DNA from: Pseudomonadota bacterium
GTDB lineage: Bacteria; Pseudomonadota; Gammaproteobacteria; Burkholderiales; Sulfuricellaceae
NCBI GenBank assembly: GCA_021783895.1
Contig: JAJXTJ010000032.1
Location: 1 to 8,301 of the forward strand
Direction: 5' to 3'
Length of the DNA: 8,301 nucleotides
Positions within the stretch are counted from its first letter, which is position 1; every line of letters begins with the position of its first letter. Of the stretch, positions 6,731-8,301 are shown in pieces. The position numbers were made by a program, and so were the translations under genes. Under the pieces are notes generated by a model. That model worked only from the letters and a program-made list of their open reading frames with translations, was not told the origin of the DNA and made no database searches.

Positions 6731-8301
6731 ATGGCTAAAGTTTTCATCAGCGATCTGGTACTACGCGACGGGCATCAATCCCTGATTGCGACCCGCATGC
6801 GCACCGAAGATATGCTGCCGATCTGCCCCAAGCTGGACAGCGTGGGCTTCTGGTCGCTGGAAGCCTGGGGCGGCGCGACTTTCGACGCCTGCGTGCGTTT
6901 TCTTCGCGAAGATCCATGGGATCGTCTGAAAGCGCTGCGCAAGGCATTGCCCAACACGCGTATCCAGATGCTGCTTCGCGGCCAGAATCTGCTCGGCTAC
7001 CGCAACTATTCGGACGACGTGGTACGAGCCTTCGTAAAAAAATCGGCCGACAACGGCGTGGACGTATTCCGCATTTTTGACGCCATGAACGATCTGCGCA
7101 ATTTGCGTGTTTCCATCGAGGCGGTGAAAGCCGGCGGCAAGACTGCCGAAGGCGCGATCAGCTACACCACCAGCCCGGTTCACAACATTCCCTATTTTGT
7201 TGGCCTGGCCAAAGAATTCGAAGCGATGGGCTGCGATACCCTGGCGATCAAGGACATGGCGGGCCTCCTCACTCCCGCCACCACGGCGGAACTGGTCAAG
7301 GCGATTGCCACCGCAGTGAAGATGCCGATCCATATGCACAGCCATGCGACATCGGGCCTGTCGGCGATGTGCTTTCTGCGCGCGGTAGAAAACGGCGCGA
7401 CTATTCTGGATACCTGCAATTCCTCGTTCGGCGAGGGCTCCAGCCATACTTCCACGGAAAGCATGGTTGCCGCACTGGCCGGCACCGAATATGACACTGG
7501 CTTGAGTCTGCCACTGCTACAGGAAATTACCGCTTATTTCCGCGAGGTCCGCAAAAAATACTGGCAGTTTGAAAGCGCATTCACTGGCGTAGATAGCCGG
7601 GTACTGGTCAATCAGGTTCCAGGCGGCATGATTTCCAACCTGTCCAACCAATTGAACGAACAGGGCGCGCTCAATCGTATGGACGAAGTCTTAGCGGAAA
7701 TCCCCCGAGTGCGCGAAGATCTGGGTTTCCCTCCGCTGGTAACGCCGACATCGCAGATCGTCGGCACCCAGGCAGTCTTGAATGTGCTTACCGGCCAGCG
7801 CTACAAATCCGTCACCACCGAGGTGAAAAACTATCTGCAAGGCCGCTATGGCAAGACGCCCGGCGAAGTCAATGCACAGGTACGAAGCATTGCCATCGGC
7901 AGCGCAGAAGTCATCACCAGCCGCCCTGCCGACCAACTGGAAGATGAGATGGAAAAGCTGCGCGGCGAGATCGAAAGCCTGTCCAAGAGCGAAGAAGATA
8001 TTCTGACCTATGCCATGTTCCCGGAACTGGCGCGCACTTTTTTGCAGGAACGCGCCTCCGATGCGCTCAAACCCGAACCGCTGCTACCGGTCGGTAGCAA
8101 TCTTTCCTGCGGCCCGCAGTATTCGCCAAGCGAATTCAATGTCTCCCTTCACGGCGAAACCTTCCATATCCACATCACTGGCTCTGGCCGTCCAGGTGAA
8201 GAGCAGCGCCCGTTCTTCGTTTCGGTCGACGGGGTGCAGGAAGAAGTTATTGTCGAGGCACTCAACGAAGTTGAGGTATTTGGAGGCGTGGTCGGCGGTG
8301 G
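6731..8301 (+). CDS. pycB: PycB, pyruvate carboxylase carboxyltransferase subunit (partial, C-terminus beyond window)
   Basis: This subunit transfers CO2 from carboxybiotin to pyruvate, giving oxaloacetate for the TCA cycle and gluconeogenesis. The first 523 codons are open to the window edge. It begins MAKVFISDLVLRDGHQSL, with the metal ligand Asp13 in LRDGHQS, the active-site Lys174 in AIKDMAGLL (carboxylated in this family), and metal ligands His203 and His205 in HMHSHATSG; a TIM-barrel HMGL-like domain runs to about residue 290 and is followed by the conserved carboxylase segment (QVPGGMISNLSNQL, YLQGRYGKTPG). The biotinyl domain with its AMKM lysine should follow past 8301. The same family includes OadA of the sodium-pumping oxaloacetate decarboxylase; the adjacent biotin carboxylase argues for pyruvate carboxylase. 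The ATG at 6731 has AGGA six bases upstream. Confidence 0.93.
   Translation, partial: MAKVFISDLVLRDGHQSLIATRMRTEDMLPICPKLDSVGFWSLEAWGGATFDACVRFLREDPWDRLKALRKALPNTRIQMLLRGQNLLGYRNYSDDVVRAFVKKSADNGVDVFRIFDAMNDLRNLRVSIEAVKAGGKTAEGAISYTTSPVHNIPYFVGLAKEFEAMGCDTLAIKDMAGLLTPATTAELVKAIATAVKMPIHMHSHATSGLSAMCFLRAVENGATILDTCNSSFGEGSSHTSTESMVAALAGTEYDTGLSLPLLQEITAYFREVRKKYWQFESAFTGVDSRVLVNQVPGGMISNLSNQLNEQGALNRMDEVLAEIPRVREDLGFPPLVTPTSQIVGTQAVLNVLTGQRYKSVTTEVKNYLQGRYGKTPGEVNAQVRSIAIGSAEVITSRPADQLEDEMEKLRGEIESLSKSEEDILTYAMFPELARTFLQERASDALKPEPLLPVGSNLSCGPQYSPSEFNVSLHGETFHIHITGSGRPGEEQRPFFVSVDGVQEEVIVEALNEVEVFGGVVGG

Noticed and set aside
6761..7447. A 228-codon minus-strand open frame opposite pycB.
   Set aside because: pycB is open through the whole region with conserved catalytic residues, so this is a codon-bias shadow.

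Overview
This window is ordinary bacterial housekeeping DNA, moderately GC-rich and almost fully coding. It holds two operons that diverge from one 99-base control region at 5174-5272. Gene order and protein signatures point to a proteobacterium, most likely a betaproteobacterium (Nitrosomonadales/Gallionellales-like); this placement is inference. The grounds are the yceD-rpmF-plsX-fabH-fabD-fabG-acpP-fabF order shared by beta- and gammaproteobacteria, a cysteine-free L32, and a two-subunit pyruvate carboxylase like the one found in Pseudomonas.

Minus strand, read from 5173 down to 1: yceD (DUF177), rpmF (ribosomal protein L32), plsX, fabH, fabD, fabG, acpP and the first 124 codons of fabF. 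Genes are tightly packed. plsX and fabH overlap by one base (TGATG), the yceD stop lies against the rpmF ribosome-binding site, and the only sizeable internal gap (91 bases, fabG-acpP) carries a plausible extra promoter for acpP. The set covers initiation of type II fatty acid synthesis (FabD loads malonyl on ACP, FabH makes the first condensation), the first reduction (FabG), elongation (FabF), the carrier (AcpP) and the first step toward phospholipid (PlsX), tied to a ribosomal protein.

Plus strand, 5273 to the right edge: pycA (biotin carboxylase subunit) and pycB (carboxyltransferase subunit, cut by the window end before its biotinyl domain). Together they would make a split, acetyl-CoA-independent type pyruvate carboxylase that produces oxaloacetate from pyruvate.

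No RNA genes, mobile elements, CRISPR arrays or clear terminators were seen. I do not see an undescribed system. The most interesting signal is the divergent control region: a near-consensus sigma-70 promoter for yceD (TTGACA-17-TATCAT), whose -10 box physically overlaps a perfect extended -10 (TGATATAAT) pointing the other way toward pycA. The yceD promoter sits so close to the yceD ATG that the transcript would be nearly leaderless, and it has a GC-only discriminator of the kind linked to growth-rate control.
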